Assembly: GCF_006381105.1 (NCBI RefSeq)
Contig: NZ_VDET01000007.1
Location: forward strand, 378,705-442,704
Direction of reading: 5' to 3'
DNA length: 64,000 bases
Source: Flavicella sediminum
Lineage (GTDB): Bacteria; Bacteroidota; Bacteroidia; Flavobacteriales; Flavobacteriaceae
Below, in pieces: positions 1 through 7,968 of the stretch (within the stretch, counting starts at the first letter, position 1; each line of letters begins with the position of its first letter). The position numbers and the translations under genes are program-made. Below the pieces are notes generated by a model, which was not told the DNA's origin, searched no databases, and saw only the letters and a list, made by a program, of their open reading frames with translations.

Positions 1-25
1 TATTGGGATTTTTTTTGTTTTTGAT

Positions 26-559
26 TTATTTCAAATCGCCTGCAAAGTTTTTTAAAAATTTTTGCAATTTCGGATTGATCACTAATTTGCAATAAGGCTC
101 TTCTTGGTGTCCTTCAAAATAATTATCATGATAAGCTTCTGCCGGATAAAAAGCTTCAAACGGAACCACCTCCGTTACAATTTCATCATGAAAAACGCTA
201 GCCTTTGTAAGCTCCGTAATGAATTCTGAGGCTATTTTATTTTGTGCTTCATTATGATAAAAAATAGCCGATCGATATTGTGTTCCTATATCATTACCTT
301 GTCTATTTAACGTAGTCGGATCGTGCGTTGCAAAAAAGACCTCCAATAATTTCGAAAATGAAATTAAACTGTCGTCATAACTTATATGCAAAACCTCTGC
401 ATGTCCAGTTCTACCCGTAACTACTTCTCTATAGGCGGGGTTTTTAATTGCTCCTCCGCTAAACCCTGAACGAACACTTATAACTCCTTTTAATTTTTGA
501 AAAACAGCCTCTGTACACCAAAAACATCCATTCCCCAAAGTTGCTAATTTATTTGTCAT
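26..559 (-). CDS. msrA: Peptide-methionine (S)-S-oxide reductase MsrA
   Basis: Reduces the S-epimer of methionine sulfoxide, free or in proteins, using thioredoxin; a cytoplasmic oxidative-damage repair enzyme. The sequence shows the family motif GCFWC at residues 11-15 (Cys12 is the nucleophile), GTQYRSAIF around residue 92 and the YHDNYF segment near residue 143 that lines the substrate pocket. At 177 residues it is a normal single-domain MsrA with no fused MsrB and no signal peptide. It is transcribed away from prfB across a 120-bp gap, so it is probably its own unit; its 3' end lies at the left window edge. The assignment is secure. Confidence 0.97.
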   Translation of the reverse strand: MTNKLATLGNGCFWCTEAVFQKLKGVISVRSGFSGGAIKNPAYREVVTGRTGHAEVLHISYDDSLISFSKLLEVFFATHDPTTLNRQGNDIGTQYRSAIFYHNEAQNKIASEFITELTKASVFHDEIVTEVVPFEAFYPAEAYHDNYFEGHQEEPYCKLVINPKLQKFLKNFAGDLK

Positions 560-667
560 AATTTTCTTTATATCATTTTCAAAATAGACTCTAATAAGGA
601 CAATTCCTTACAGGAAATGAATGTAGAGAAATTCTAGCAAACCCTTAAGCTAAATCATTAATTTGCT

Positions 668-675
668 TATTTTTG
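668..675 (+). promoter_or_regulatory. TAnnTTTG -7 element of prfB, 4 nt before the ATG
   Basis: The sequence TATTTTTG matches the Bacteroidota -7 consensus TAnnTTTG. It ends only 4 nt before the ATG of prfB, so transcription would begin at or next to the start codon. No clear TTG -33 element lies 17-23 nt upstream, which lowers confidence. Confidence 0.5.
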
Positions 676-679
676 TTTT

Positions 680-1786
680 ATGATTACACAAGAACAGCTT
701 GCAAAGTTATCTGAAAGAGCCAATAAACTAAAATCGTATTTAGAAATTGACAAAAAACAGATTCTTATAAAAAATGAAGAAGAAAAGAGTGCCAACCCAA
801 ATTTTTGGAACGATCCTAAAGCTGCAGAAATTGTTTTAAAAGAATTACGTACCTTAAAAAAGTGGGTTGAAAATTATCATGATATTTTAAATGGTATAGA
901 TGACCTTGGCATCTTACTTGAATTTTATAAGGAAGGAGAAGCTAGCGAAAAGGAAGTACAAATTGCAGAAAATAAATTGGTCAATTTACTAGAAGATGTT
1001 GAGTTTAGAAACATGCTTTCTGAGGATGGAGATCAACTAAGTGCTGTTTTACAAATTACAGCAGGTGCTGGTGGAACCGAAAGTTGTGACTGGGCGCAAA
1101 TGTTGATGCGTATGTACATGATGTGGGCTGAAAAACAAGGATTCAAACTAAAAGAACTGAATTATCAAGAAGGAGAAGCTGCAGGAATAAAAACCGTTAC
1201 CCTAGAAATTGATGGCGATTTTGCTTTTGGTTATTTAAAAGGAGAAAATGGTGTACATAGATTGGTAAGAATTTCTCCCTTCGATAGCAATGCAAAAAGA
1301 CATACAAGTTTTGCATCCGTTTATGTCTATCCGCTGGTAGATGATTCTATTGAAATTGTCATCAACCCCGCAGATATTAACATTACCACTGCAAGATCAA
1401 GTGGTGCTGGTGGACAAAATGTAAATAAAGTTGAAACAAAAGTACAGCTAACACATAAACCTTCTGGAATTCAAATTTCCTGTTCTGAAACACGTTCGCA
1501 ACATGAAAATAGAGACCGAGCTATGCAAATGTTGAAATCGCAATTGTATGAAATTGAATTGCGAAAACAACAAGAAGCTAGAAGTGATATTGAAGCTGGA
1601 AAAATGAAAATTGAATGGGGAAGTCAAATTCGAAATTATGTCATGCATCCTTATAAAATGGTAAAAGATGTAAGGACAGCTCATGAAACCGGTAATGTAG
1701 ATGCCGTAATGAATGGTGAAATTGATGGTTTTCTAAAAGCATTTCTAATGAAAAGCAGTCAAAGTGAAGAAACAAACGAATTGTAA
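680..1786 (+). CDS. prfB: Peptide chain release factor 2 (RF2)
   Basis: Terminates translation at UGA and UAA and triggers peptide release on the ribosome. The sequence carries the RF2-specific stop-codon recognition tripeptide SPF at residues 199-201 and the catalytic GGQ at 244-246 in the usual GAGGQNVN context. Length 368 is typical. In many bacteria codons 25-26 hold a CUU UGA programmed +1 frameshift; here the matching stretch (LKSYL followed by E) reads straight through with no in-frame stop, so this copy is not frameshift-autoregulated. It heads a short operon: the next gene starts 4 nt after its stop. The HAD and ArsC-like genes follow on the same strand. Confidence 0.97.
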   Translation: MITQEQLAKLSERANKLKSYLEIDKKQILIKNEEEKSANPNFWNDPKAAEIVLKELRTLKKWVENYHDILNGIDDLGILLEFYKEGEASEKEVQIAENKLVNLLEDVEFRNMLSEDGDQLSAVLQITAGAGGTESCDWAQMLMRMYMMWAEKQGFKLKELNYQEGEAAGIKTVTLEIDGDFAFGYLKGENGVHRLVRISPFDSNAKRHTSFASVYVYPLVDDSIEIVINPADINITTARSSGAGGQNVNKVETKVQLTHKPSGIQISCSETRSQHENRDRAMQMLKSQLYEIELRKQQEARSDIEAGKMKIEWGSQIRNYVMHPYKMVKDVRTAHETGNVDAVMNGEIDGFLKAFLMKSSQSEETNEL

Positions 1787-1790
1787 AAAA

Positions 1791-2411
1791 ATGCAAAATA
1801 AAATAACAACTGTCGTTTTTGACCTAGGTGGTGTGCTAATTGACCATCATCCTGAAGTTGTTTTTCTTAAAGAATTTAAGGGCGACCAAGCAAAAACAGA
1901 TTGGTTTTTAAATACTGTTTGTACAGCTGAATGGAATTTAGGACAGGATGCTGGAAGAACTATTGAAGAAGCCAACCGTTTAAAAATTGCAGAATTTCCA
2001 GAGTACGAAAAGCAAATTTTAATGTATTATGGAAATTGGGAACACATGTGTGTCGGTTCTATTGAAGGAACTTTAGCTATTTTTGAAGCGTTAAAAAAAA
2101 CAAAGCAATACAAACTATACGCACTGACAAATTTTAGTTCAGAAACCTTTCCAAAGGCTCTAAAATTATTCCCCTACCTAAATACTTTTGACGGACGTGT
2201 AGTTTCTGCTGAAGAAAAAGAAATAAAACCTTTTGATAAAATCTATCAAATTCTTTTTGAGCGCTTTGACTTTGATCCTACTAACGCCGTTTTTATTGAC
2301 GACAAATTAGAAAATATTGAAGCTGCCATTCGAAATGGCATGCACGGAATTCATTTCAAATCGCCAGAACAACTAGCAAAAGAATTAAGCCTATTTGGCG
2401 TTAGTTACTAA
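1791..2411 (+). CDS. HAD-superfamily hydrolase (YihX-like)
   Basis: A haloacid dehalogenase-fold phosphatase of the YihX / epoxide-hydrolase-N-terminal type; the substrate is probably a small phosphorylated metabolite but cannot be told from sequence. Visible motifs: motif I DLGGV near residue 11 (nucleophile Asp11), motif II LTNFS, motif III Lys in EIKPFDKIY, and motif IV FIDDKLENI. About 206 residues. I start it at the ATG at 1791 rather than an upstream in-frame ATG inside prfB, because the HAD motif I then lies at the usual distance from the N-terminus and the spacing to the prfB stop is 4 nt. Probably co-transcribed with prfB and the ArsC-like gene. Confidence 0.85.
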   Translation: MQNKITTVVFDLGGVLIDHHPEVVFLKEFKGDQAKTDWFLNTVCTAEWNLGQDAGRTIEEANRLKIAEFPEYEKQILMYYGNWEHMCVGSIEGTLAIFEALKKTKQYKLYALTNFSSETFPKALKLFPYLNTFDGRVVSAEEKEIKPFDKIYQILFERFDFDPTNAVFIDDKLENIEAAIRNGMHGIHFKSPEQLAKELSLFGVSY

Positions 2412-2423
2412 AAACAAAATATC

Positions 2424-2762
2424 ATGAAAATATACCATAACCCACGTTGTACAAAAAGTAGACAAGGAGTGGCTTTTTTGGAAGAAGCAAAAGTAGACTT
2501 TGAAATTATTAAATACCTAGAGACACCTTTGAAGAAGGAAGAATTAAAAGACATACTTGTCAAATTAAACTATACTCCTATTCAATTGGTTCGAAAAACA
2601 GAAGCTATTTGGAAAGAAAATTTTAAAGGAAAAGAATTATCTGACGAGGAGATCATTGAAGCCATGGTTTCCAATCCTAAACTAATAGAACGTCCTATTA
2701 TTCTAAAAGATAACAAAGCTGTTGTAGCCAGACCCACTGAAAAAATTTCAGAATTGCTCTAA
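2424..2762 (+). CDS. ArsC/Spx-family reductase-like protein
   Basis: A thioredoxin-fold protein of the glutaredoxin-dependent arsenate reductase (ArsC/YffB) family. Cys9 in NPRCTKS, at the start of helix 1, matches the catalytic cysteine, and the C-terminal LIERPI and VARP segments carry the arginines that bind arsenate in ArsC. Length 112 residues fits. No arsenite pump or ArsR regulator is nearby; instead it follows prfB and a HAD gene by 12 nt, so a housekeeping thiol role (YffB-like) is as likely as arsenate detoxification. Family confident, substrate not. Confidence 0.85.
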   Translation: MKIYHNPRCTKSRQGVAFLEEAKVDFEIIKYLETPLKKEELKDILVKLNYTPIQLVRKTEAIWKENFKGKELSDEEIIEAMVSNPKLIERPIILKDNKAVVARPTEKISELL

Positions 2763-2873
2763 GTTTTGGTTTCACTAAGATTAAAAATTAAAATGTTTTC
2801 TTCCTTTTAAAGACAAGAAGCAATTCATAAAAACAAACTGTTTAACAATAACAACAATGTGTTAAACATTTAA

Positions 2874-2881
2874 TATCTTTG
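2874..2881 (+). promoter_or_regulatory. TAnnTTTG -7 element upstream of the FAD oxidase
   Basis: TATCTTTG fits the Bacteroidota -7 consensus and lies 23 nt before the ATG of the FAD-dependent oxidoreductase, in a 142-bp gap. The -33 side has only a TTA-like match, so this is a candidate. Confidence 0.45.
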
Positions 2882-2904
2882 CGGCCACAAACATTCATGT
2901 TATA

Positions 2905-4209
2905 ATGAAGAAAACAGAAAATGGGACTTGGATAAGTTGGAATGAAAATATTCAACATACTTATGATAATTTATACCAAATTACCACAGAAGAAGAATTA
3001 ACAAAAATTATAGCTAGCTCTAAAAAAGTACGCATCTTTGGAAACAAGCAATCATCAGCCGACATAAGTGCTGGACTTGCCACATTGATTGATATCAAAG
3101 CCTATAATAAAATTTTACATTACAACGATGCAACTAGACAAATAACTGTTCAATCAGGAATAAAATTAGTTGACTTAATTGAAGCGGTAGAAGCCAAAGG
3201 CTGGTGTATACCTTGTTTGCCTGATATAAATACAGTTACCCTAGGCGGTGCTTTGGCAACAGGAACACACGGAACCAGTGGTAAATTATTAGCGAGTTAT
3301 GTTTATCAATTTAGAGTTGTTTTAGCCGATGGAAGCATTAAAGAAATTACAGCAGGCGAAGAACTGATGGACGCCTTTAGAGTTTCAATAGGCGTTTTAG
3401 GAGTCATATCAACCATAACGTTTACTTGCAATCCAATTTATACTTTGCACATCAAAGAAGGGCCTCAAAAAGATGCTCTTTGGATTCAAAACTTAGAACA
3501 AAAATTAAAAAACTACGATTTTCTAAGAATTTTATGGCTTCCTCATACAGGTAAAGGATATGTGATTACAGGTAAAAAAATTCCTTCGGACACAATTATT
3601 TCTGAGAAAACAGGTCCGTCTTATTTAAAACATCGTCGAACAGTTTCCAAAATACTTTACAAATACACCCATCTCTTTCCTTGGTTTACTTCTATTGCTA
3701 ATAAAATTTTGGGGTTTATATTCTTTAACAGCAATAAAGAATACAAAGGGAGTTTGTACCAAGCAACCGTCACCAAATCAAGAGGTGCCACTTTGGAATT
3801 GGCAGAATGGTCTGTTCCGTTGTCTGTGTTTCCAAAAGTCTTTCAGGAATTAAAAAAAGAAATCAACCAATGGAACAATTCTTCATTTATTCACATTCCA
3901 ATGGATGTTCGTTTTGTAAAAAAAGACAATTCTTGGCTAAGTTATGCCTATAAAGAAGATACGGTAACCATGGGCTGTGTTTCTAGAAATGCATCAACTG
4001 CAGATAGCTATGAAGCTTTTAAAACGATAGAAACTATTTTCATAAAATATGGCGGTCGCCCCCACTGGGCAAAACGTTTTAAAGCAAAAGATGCACAATT
4101 AGGAAAAATTTATCCTAAATGGAAAGATTTTAAAAAATTGCGTAAAGAACTAGATCCCACTAATAAATTTTTGAATGCCTACCTCAAAACAATATTCAAT
4201 GAAAAATAA
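2905..4209 (+). CDS. FAD-binding oxidoreductase, aldonolactone/alditol oxidase-like
   Basis: A VAO-type flavoprotein resembling L-gulonolactone, D-arabinonolactone and alditol oxidases, which oxidise sugar lactones or polyols. The N-terminal FAD domain includes TLGGALATGTHGTSG (about residues 112-126), typical of the family, and the C-terminal part ends with RPHWAKRF and LDPTNKFLNAYL, the ALO-domain signature. Length 434 is typical. Odd point: the histidine that links FAD covalently in many relatives (GxxHS) reads GNKQSS here, with Gln49 at that position, so the flavin is probably bound non-covalently. The HAD gene behind it overlaps its 3' end by 11 nt, so the two are co-translated and may act on the same sugar chemistry. 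Confidence 0.85.
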   Translation: MKKTENGTWISWNENIQHTYDNLYQITTEEELTKIIASSKKVRIFGNKQSSADISAGLATLIDIKAYNKILHYNDATRQITVQSGIKLVDLIEAVEAKGWCIPCLPDINTVTLGGALATGTHGTSGKLLASYVYQFRVVLADGSIKEITAGEELMDAFRVSIGVLGVISTITFTCNPIYTLHIKEGPQKDALWIQNLEQKLKNYDFLRILWLPHTGKGYVITGKKIPSDTIISEKTGPSYLKHRRTVSKILYKYTHLFPWFTSIANKILGFIFFNSNKEYKGSLYQATVTKSRGATLELAEWSVPLSVFPKVFQELKKEINQWNNSSFIHIPMDVRFVKKDNSWLSYAYKEDTVTMGCVSRNASTADSYEAFKTIETIFIKYGGRPHWAKRFKAKDAQLGKIYPKWKDFKKLRKELDPTNKFLNAYLKTIFNEK

Positions 4210-4873
4210 TACCCCATTTCCAATTGCTGTTTTATTCGATTTTGATGGTGTTGTTGTCGATAGCTTTGAAAGTCACTTTCATGCATGGAAAACTGCTTTT
4301 TATGAGATGTTTCAGAAAAACATCCCTCCTTTCCCTCATGAAAAACTCTCAGGAAAATCACCTTTACTAATTGCCGAATATTTTTGTGAATTAGCAGGTG
4401 ACGTTTCTAAAACAGAGGATTTTTTCCATTTAAAAGCCAAACACTTACATGAAAGTGGAACCCCTCCAAAATTATTACCCGGTGTACATGAAATACAAAA
4501 CTACTTAAAGGAACATAACATACCACATGGAATTGCCAGCAATGCTACTCGTAAATTTATCAAAAATTCTATTGCACAATTATCTCTTGGCTTTGAAAAG
4601 TATTTAGGAATTGAAGATTACCAATACCCTAAACCACATCCCGAAGCTTACCTTTCGTTGGCAAAAGAATTGCAAATAAAACCCGAAAACTATAAAAATG
4701 TTTGGGTCTTTGAAGACAGTATTACAGGAACAACTTCCGCTAAAGAAGCAGGCATGATTCCTATTGGAATTTTAACGCTCAATTCAGAAGCAACGATGAA
4801 AAAAGCAGGAAGTCGATTGGTGTTTCCAAGCTTATTTGAAGCTTGGCAATATATACAGTTACAAAACGCTTAA
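4199..4873 (+). CDS. HAD-superfamily phosphatase/phosphomutase (beta-PGM-like)
   Basis: A cap-containing HAD enzyme of the beta-phosphoglucomutase/phosphatase group. Visible: motif I FDFDGVVVDS near the N-terminus, motif II ASNAT, motif III KPHPEAY and motif IV VFEDSITGTTSAKEAG. About 224 residues. I use the ATG at 4199, which overlaps the stop of the FAD oxidase by 11 nt; an earlier in-frame codon at 4175 would extend a non-conserved tail. Overlap with a sugar oxidase gene suggests a sugar phosphate substrate, but this is inference. Confidence 0.85.
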   Translation: MKNNTPFPIAVLFDFDGVVVDSFESHFHAWKTAFYEMFQKNIPPFPHEKLSGKSPLLIAEYFCELAGDVSKTEDFFHLKAKHLHESGTPPKLLPGVHEIQNYLKEHNIPHGIASNATRKFIKNSIAQLSLGFEKYLGIEDYQYPKPHPEAYLSLAKELQIKPENYKNVWVFEDSITGTTSAKEAGMIPIGILTLNSEATMKKAGSRLVFPSLFEAWQYIQLQNA

Positions 4874-4998
4874 TTTATAAATTTACATAAAAAGCTCAAT
4901 TTTAATTAAAAAAAATGGCTATATCCTGTTGTTTATTTCAATTTAGAAATCAACTGAAAAAAGATTTTATTTCGTCTTCTAAAACTAATAATTGGCAT

Positions 4999-5006
4999 TA
5001 ACTTTG
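4999..5006 (+). promoter_or_regulatory. TAnnTTTG -7 element upstream of the YitT gene
   Basis: TAACTTTG matches the -7 consensus in the 203-bp gap before the YitT-family gene and predicts a leader of about 65 nt. No clear -33 TTG is visible. Apart from this, I see no feature in the gap. Confidence 0.4.
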
Positions 5007-5076
5007 TTTCAAAGGAATCTCTTCAATTCATGAGGTTCCCCTGCTTAATGCAGTTAACAGAAAAATAAGCTATAAA

Positions 5077-6051
5077 ATGAAACCTTTTTTAGAAAACATA
5101 ATTCTTCGGACGACTCTCAAATTTAAACAGCATAAAAACAAGCATCTTGAGAAACCTTCCGAATACCAATTGGCTAAAAAGTACCGTGAATTAATTATTT
5201 CATTTAAAAGAAATATAAAAAATCTAATTTTAATCGTAGTTGGTATTTTTTCGGCCTCTTTTGGTTTTAAAGGTTTTTTATTAACAAACGATTTTATTGA
5301 CGGAGGAGCTACTGGTATTTCATTACTTATTGCTGCTATAACAAACATTCCCTTGTATCTGTTAATCATTGCTGTAAATTTTCCTTTTATTTTATTAGGA
5401 TACAAAATTATGGGGAAACGATTTACCATAAAAACAGCATTGGCTATTTCAGGACTTGCAATTTGTGTTGCACTGGTCCCGTTTCCAAATGTTACAGATG
5501 ATGACCTATTAGTTGCTATTTTTGGTGGTTTTTTTCTTGGAGCAGGAATCGGATTGTCTATAAGAGGTGGTGCGGTGATTGATGGAACTGAAATATTAGC
5601 GATTTACCTAAGTCGAAAATTTGGAACTACCATTGGTGATATTATCATACTAATTAACATTGTTATTTTTTCAGTTGCTGCGTATTTTCTATCTATTGAA
5701 ATTGCGCTTTACTCCATGATTACCTATATATCGGCCTCTAAAACATTAGATTTTATAATTGAAGGAATTGAAGAATATATTGGAGTCACCATTGTAGCCT
5801 CCCAAAGCAATCGTATCAAGGAAATGATTATTGAAAAAATGGGACGTGGCGTCACTATTTACAAAGGACAGGGTGGCTATGCAAAAAACGGAATTGAAAA
5901 AGATGTCAAAATTATTTACACAGTTATTACGCGACTAGAACTCAACAAACTGAATACTGAAATAGAAAAAATAGAACCTACAGCTTTTATTGTCATGAAT
6001 AGAATAAAAGATATTAAAGGTGGAATGATCAAAAAAAGACCTTTGCACTAA
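5077..6051 (+). CDS. YitT family membrane protein (DUF161/DUF2179)
   Basis: An integral inner-membrane protein of the YitT family, whose biochemical role is not established. It has five to six hydrophobic segments between about residues 45 and 220, including the family pattern GFLLTNDFIDGGATGISLL, and a soluble C-terminal DUF2179 domain (about 235-315) with GRGVTIYKGQGGY. A charged N-terminal extension of roughly 40 residues precedes the first membrane segment. Length 324 is a little above the usual 280-300 because of this tail. It is followed by a ClC gene 96 nt downstream on the same strand; no shared function is known. Confidence 0.9.
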   Translation: MKPFLENIILRTTLKFKQHKNKHLEKPSEYQLAKKYRELIISFKRNIKNLILIVVGIFSASFGFKGFLLTNDFIDGGATGISLLIAAITNIPLYLLIIAVNFPFILLGYKIMGKRFTIKTALAISGLAICVALVPFPNVTDDDLLVAIFGGFFLGAGIGLSIRGGAVIDGTEILAIYLSRKFGTTIGDIIILINIVIFSVAAYFLSIEIALYSMITYISASKTLDFIIEGIEEYIGVTIVASQSNRIKEMIIEKMGRGVTIYKGQGGYAKNGIEKDVKIIYTVITRLELNKLNTEIEKIEPTAFIVMNRIKDIKGGMIKKRPLH

Positions 6052-6147
6052 GTCTTTTTTAGTCTTCTCAAAAAAAATATTGTCAATTTATACCCTATTC
6101 TTCTTCAACTAAAAAGAATAAAACATCGTTTTTAAAACTCATAAGTA

Positions 6148-7416
6148 ATGAAATTAAAACGCAAAAGAAAACTAGTTAAATATCTAAGTATATTAGACCA
6201 ACCTATAAAATTTAACCCATTTGTTTTTAGTAGAACTTTTGTGCTTTGGGCTTTATTAGGCTTGTTAGGCGGTAGTATTGCAGGTGTTTATTGGATAGTT
6301 TTAGAGTTTTTGACACATAAAATCGCCTTTTTTACTGGATGGTTGGTTATACCGATTATGACTTTTTGTGGTCTTTTAGCAGGATTGATCATTCACTTTA
6401 TTGGGGATCCAGGTGAAATTCATTTAATTGTAAATAATATCCGCTTTAATAAAGGAAAACTAGATCCTAAAAATAATCCTTCAATGGTACTTTCTTCCCT
6501 AGTTTGTGTCGCCTCTGGCGGAAGTCTTGGTCCAGAAGCACCTCTTGTACAAGTAACAGGATCTACGGGTACATGGATTGGAAAATTATTTCGCTTCAAA
6601 GGAGAAGAATTAAGATCATTAACCATTGCAGGAATGGCCTCTGGCTTTACAGCGCTATTTGGTGCCCCTTTAGGAGGAAGTTTATTTTCTTTGGAAATAC
6701 TACACCACAAACATGCTGTAGAATACTACAAAGCGATTATGCCGGCCTTTGTAGCGAGTTCTTTTAGTTATTTGATTTTTGCATTGATTATACACTTAGG
6801 TCTTGGACCTACTTGGGATTTATCCTCTTATGAATATTCTGGAGTGTTTGATTTTGGTTATGCCGTAGTGTTCGGAATTGTAGGGACCGCTTTCGGTTGG
6901 TTGTTTATTTTTTCTGTAAAATTTTTCAAAACTATTTTTGAACTAAAGCCATTGCCTATTTACATAAAATCAACTATTGGTGGATTAGCACTTGGTTGTA
7001 TTGCCTATTATCTTCCTATTACACGCTACTTTGGACACCATGAAATAAATGAACTTTTATCGCATCAATTTTCATTAAGCCTACTCATGGCTATTTTAGT
7101 TTTCAAAATTATAGCCATTTCTATTACGGTAACTTCGGGGTGGAGAGGTGGATTTATTATTCCGTTGTTTTTTGTAGGTGCTACTTTAGGGCTTATACTC
7201 CATCAATTATTTCCTTCTATAAACACAACTTTAGCTATTGTTAGCTGTATGGCTGCCATAAATGCTTGCGTTACTAGAACCCCCATGAGTACTACTATTT
7301 TATTAGCAACTTTAACAGGTTTTGGACACCTTATCCCTATTCTATTTGCTAGTTTAACAGGGTATTTTTTAGCGCCAAGAATCCCTTTTATAGGTTCACA
7401 AATGAATAAAGAATAA
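6148..7416 (+). CDS. ClC-family chloride channel/transporter, divergent type
   Basis: A polytopic membrane protein of the ClC anion channel/antiporter family. Conserved features are GGSLGPEAP at about residues 124-131 and GWRGGFIIPLF near residue 335, which correspond to the anion-pathway motifs GREGP and GxFxP. Length 422 covers one ClC subunit without CBS domains. Two key positions differ from classical H+/Cl- exchangers: the gating glutamate of GREGP is Leu127 (GSLGP), and the GSGIP filter motif reads GDPGE near residue 86. This points to a divergent branch that may be a channel or carry another anion. Confident about family, not about ion or mechanism. Confidence 0.88.
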   Translation: MKLKRKRKLVKYLSILDQPIKFNPFVFSRTFVLWALLGLLGGSIAGVYWIVLEFLTHKIAFFTGWLVIPIMTFCGLLAGLIIHFIGDPGEIHLIVNNIRFNKGKLDPKNNPSMVLSSLVCVASGGSLGPEAPLVQVTGSTGTWIGKLFRFKGEELRSLTIAGMASGFTALFGAPLGGSLFSLEILHHKHAVEYYKAIMPAFVASSFSYLIFALIIHLGLGPTWDLSSYEYSGVFDFGYAVVFGIVGTAFGWLFIFSVKFFKTIFELKPLPIYIKSTIGGLALGCIAYYLPITRYFGHHEINELLSHQFSLSLLMAILVFKIIAISITVTSGWRGGFIIPLFFVGATLGLILHQLFPSINTTLAIVSCMAAINACVTRTPMSTTILLATLTGFGHLIPILFASLTGYFLAPRIPFIGSQMNKE

Positions 7417-7461
7417 GCAATAACTTATTTTCAAATAGCTACTATTTCTTCCTTAAAATAA

Positions 7462-7884
7462 TTATACACCAAATGCAGAAACAACCAAAGTTCTAGCACC
7501 TCCATAATTGCGATGTTCACCTAAATAAATTCCTTGCCAAATACCTAAATTTAATTTACCGTTTGTAATTGGTATTTGAACCGAACAGCCTAACATAGAA
7601 GATTTAATATGCGCTGGCATATCATCACTACCTTCATAATCATGTTTGTAATAAGGTATATCTTCAGGAATCATTTTATTTATATGTGTTTCAAAATCTT
7701 CTCTAACCGTAGGATCTGCATTTTCATTTATGGTTAAACTAGCCGATGTATGTTTAATAAACACTTGCAAGTGTCCTTGTTTAATTTTTTGAATTTCGGG
7801 CAGCTCATTAATAATTTCATTTGTCACCAAGTGATAGCCCCTCGTTTTGGCTTGTAATTTAAATTCCTTCTGATAAAATTTCAT
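7462..7884 (-). CDS. YjbQ/UPF0047 family protein (secondary thiamine-phosphate synthase enzyme)
   Basis: A small cytoplasmic protein of the YjbQ (UPF0047) family; members can form thiamine phosphate weakly, but the true role is uncertain. Diagnostic stretches: HTSASLTINENADP at about 46-59, the HINKMIPED region, and GIWQGIYLGEHR near residue 114. Length 140 is exactly the family size. It lies downstream of dnaK on the same strand but a strong terminator separates them, so it probably has its own transcript. Confidence 0.92.
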   Translation of the reverse strand: MKFYQKEFKLQAKTRGYHLVTNEIINELPEIQKIKQGHLQVFIKHTSASLTINENADPTVREDFETHINKMIPEDIPYYKHDYEGSDDMPAHIKSSMLGCSVQIPITNGKLNLGIWQGIYLGEHRNYGGARTLVVSAFGV

Positions 7885-7917
7885 ATAAATGTTATTTATT
7901 TACTGATACAAAAATAA

Positions 7918-7949
7918 AAAAGCCGCTTTAGTTTCCTAAAGCGGCTTTT
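7918..7949 (-). terminator. Intrinsic terminator of dnaK
   Basis: A 14-bp perfect hairpin with the arms GCCGCTTTAG and CTAAAGCGGC extended by A/T pairs, loop TTTC, flanked by A and T runs. It lies 19 nt past the dnaK stop and could also act in the opposite direction. Confidence 0.92.
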
Positions 7950-7968
7950 AAAATTATTCTAAAAGGAA

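Noticed and set aside
740-770. Programmed frameshift site in prfB
   Set aside because: No in-frame UGA or CUU slippery codon is present; the frame is continuous from the ATG.
2424-2762. Arsenic resistance operon
   Set aside because: Only the ArsC-like gene is there, without ArsR or an arsenite efflux gene, and the neighbours are prfB and a phosphatase.
5010-5076. Riboswitch in the YitT leader
   Set aside because: The roughly 65-nt leader has only a 4-bp CTGC/GCAG pairing and no recognisable aptamer.
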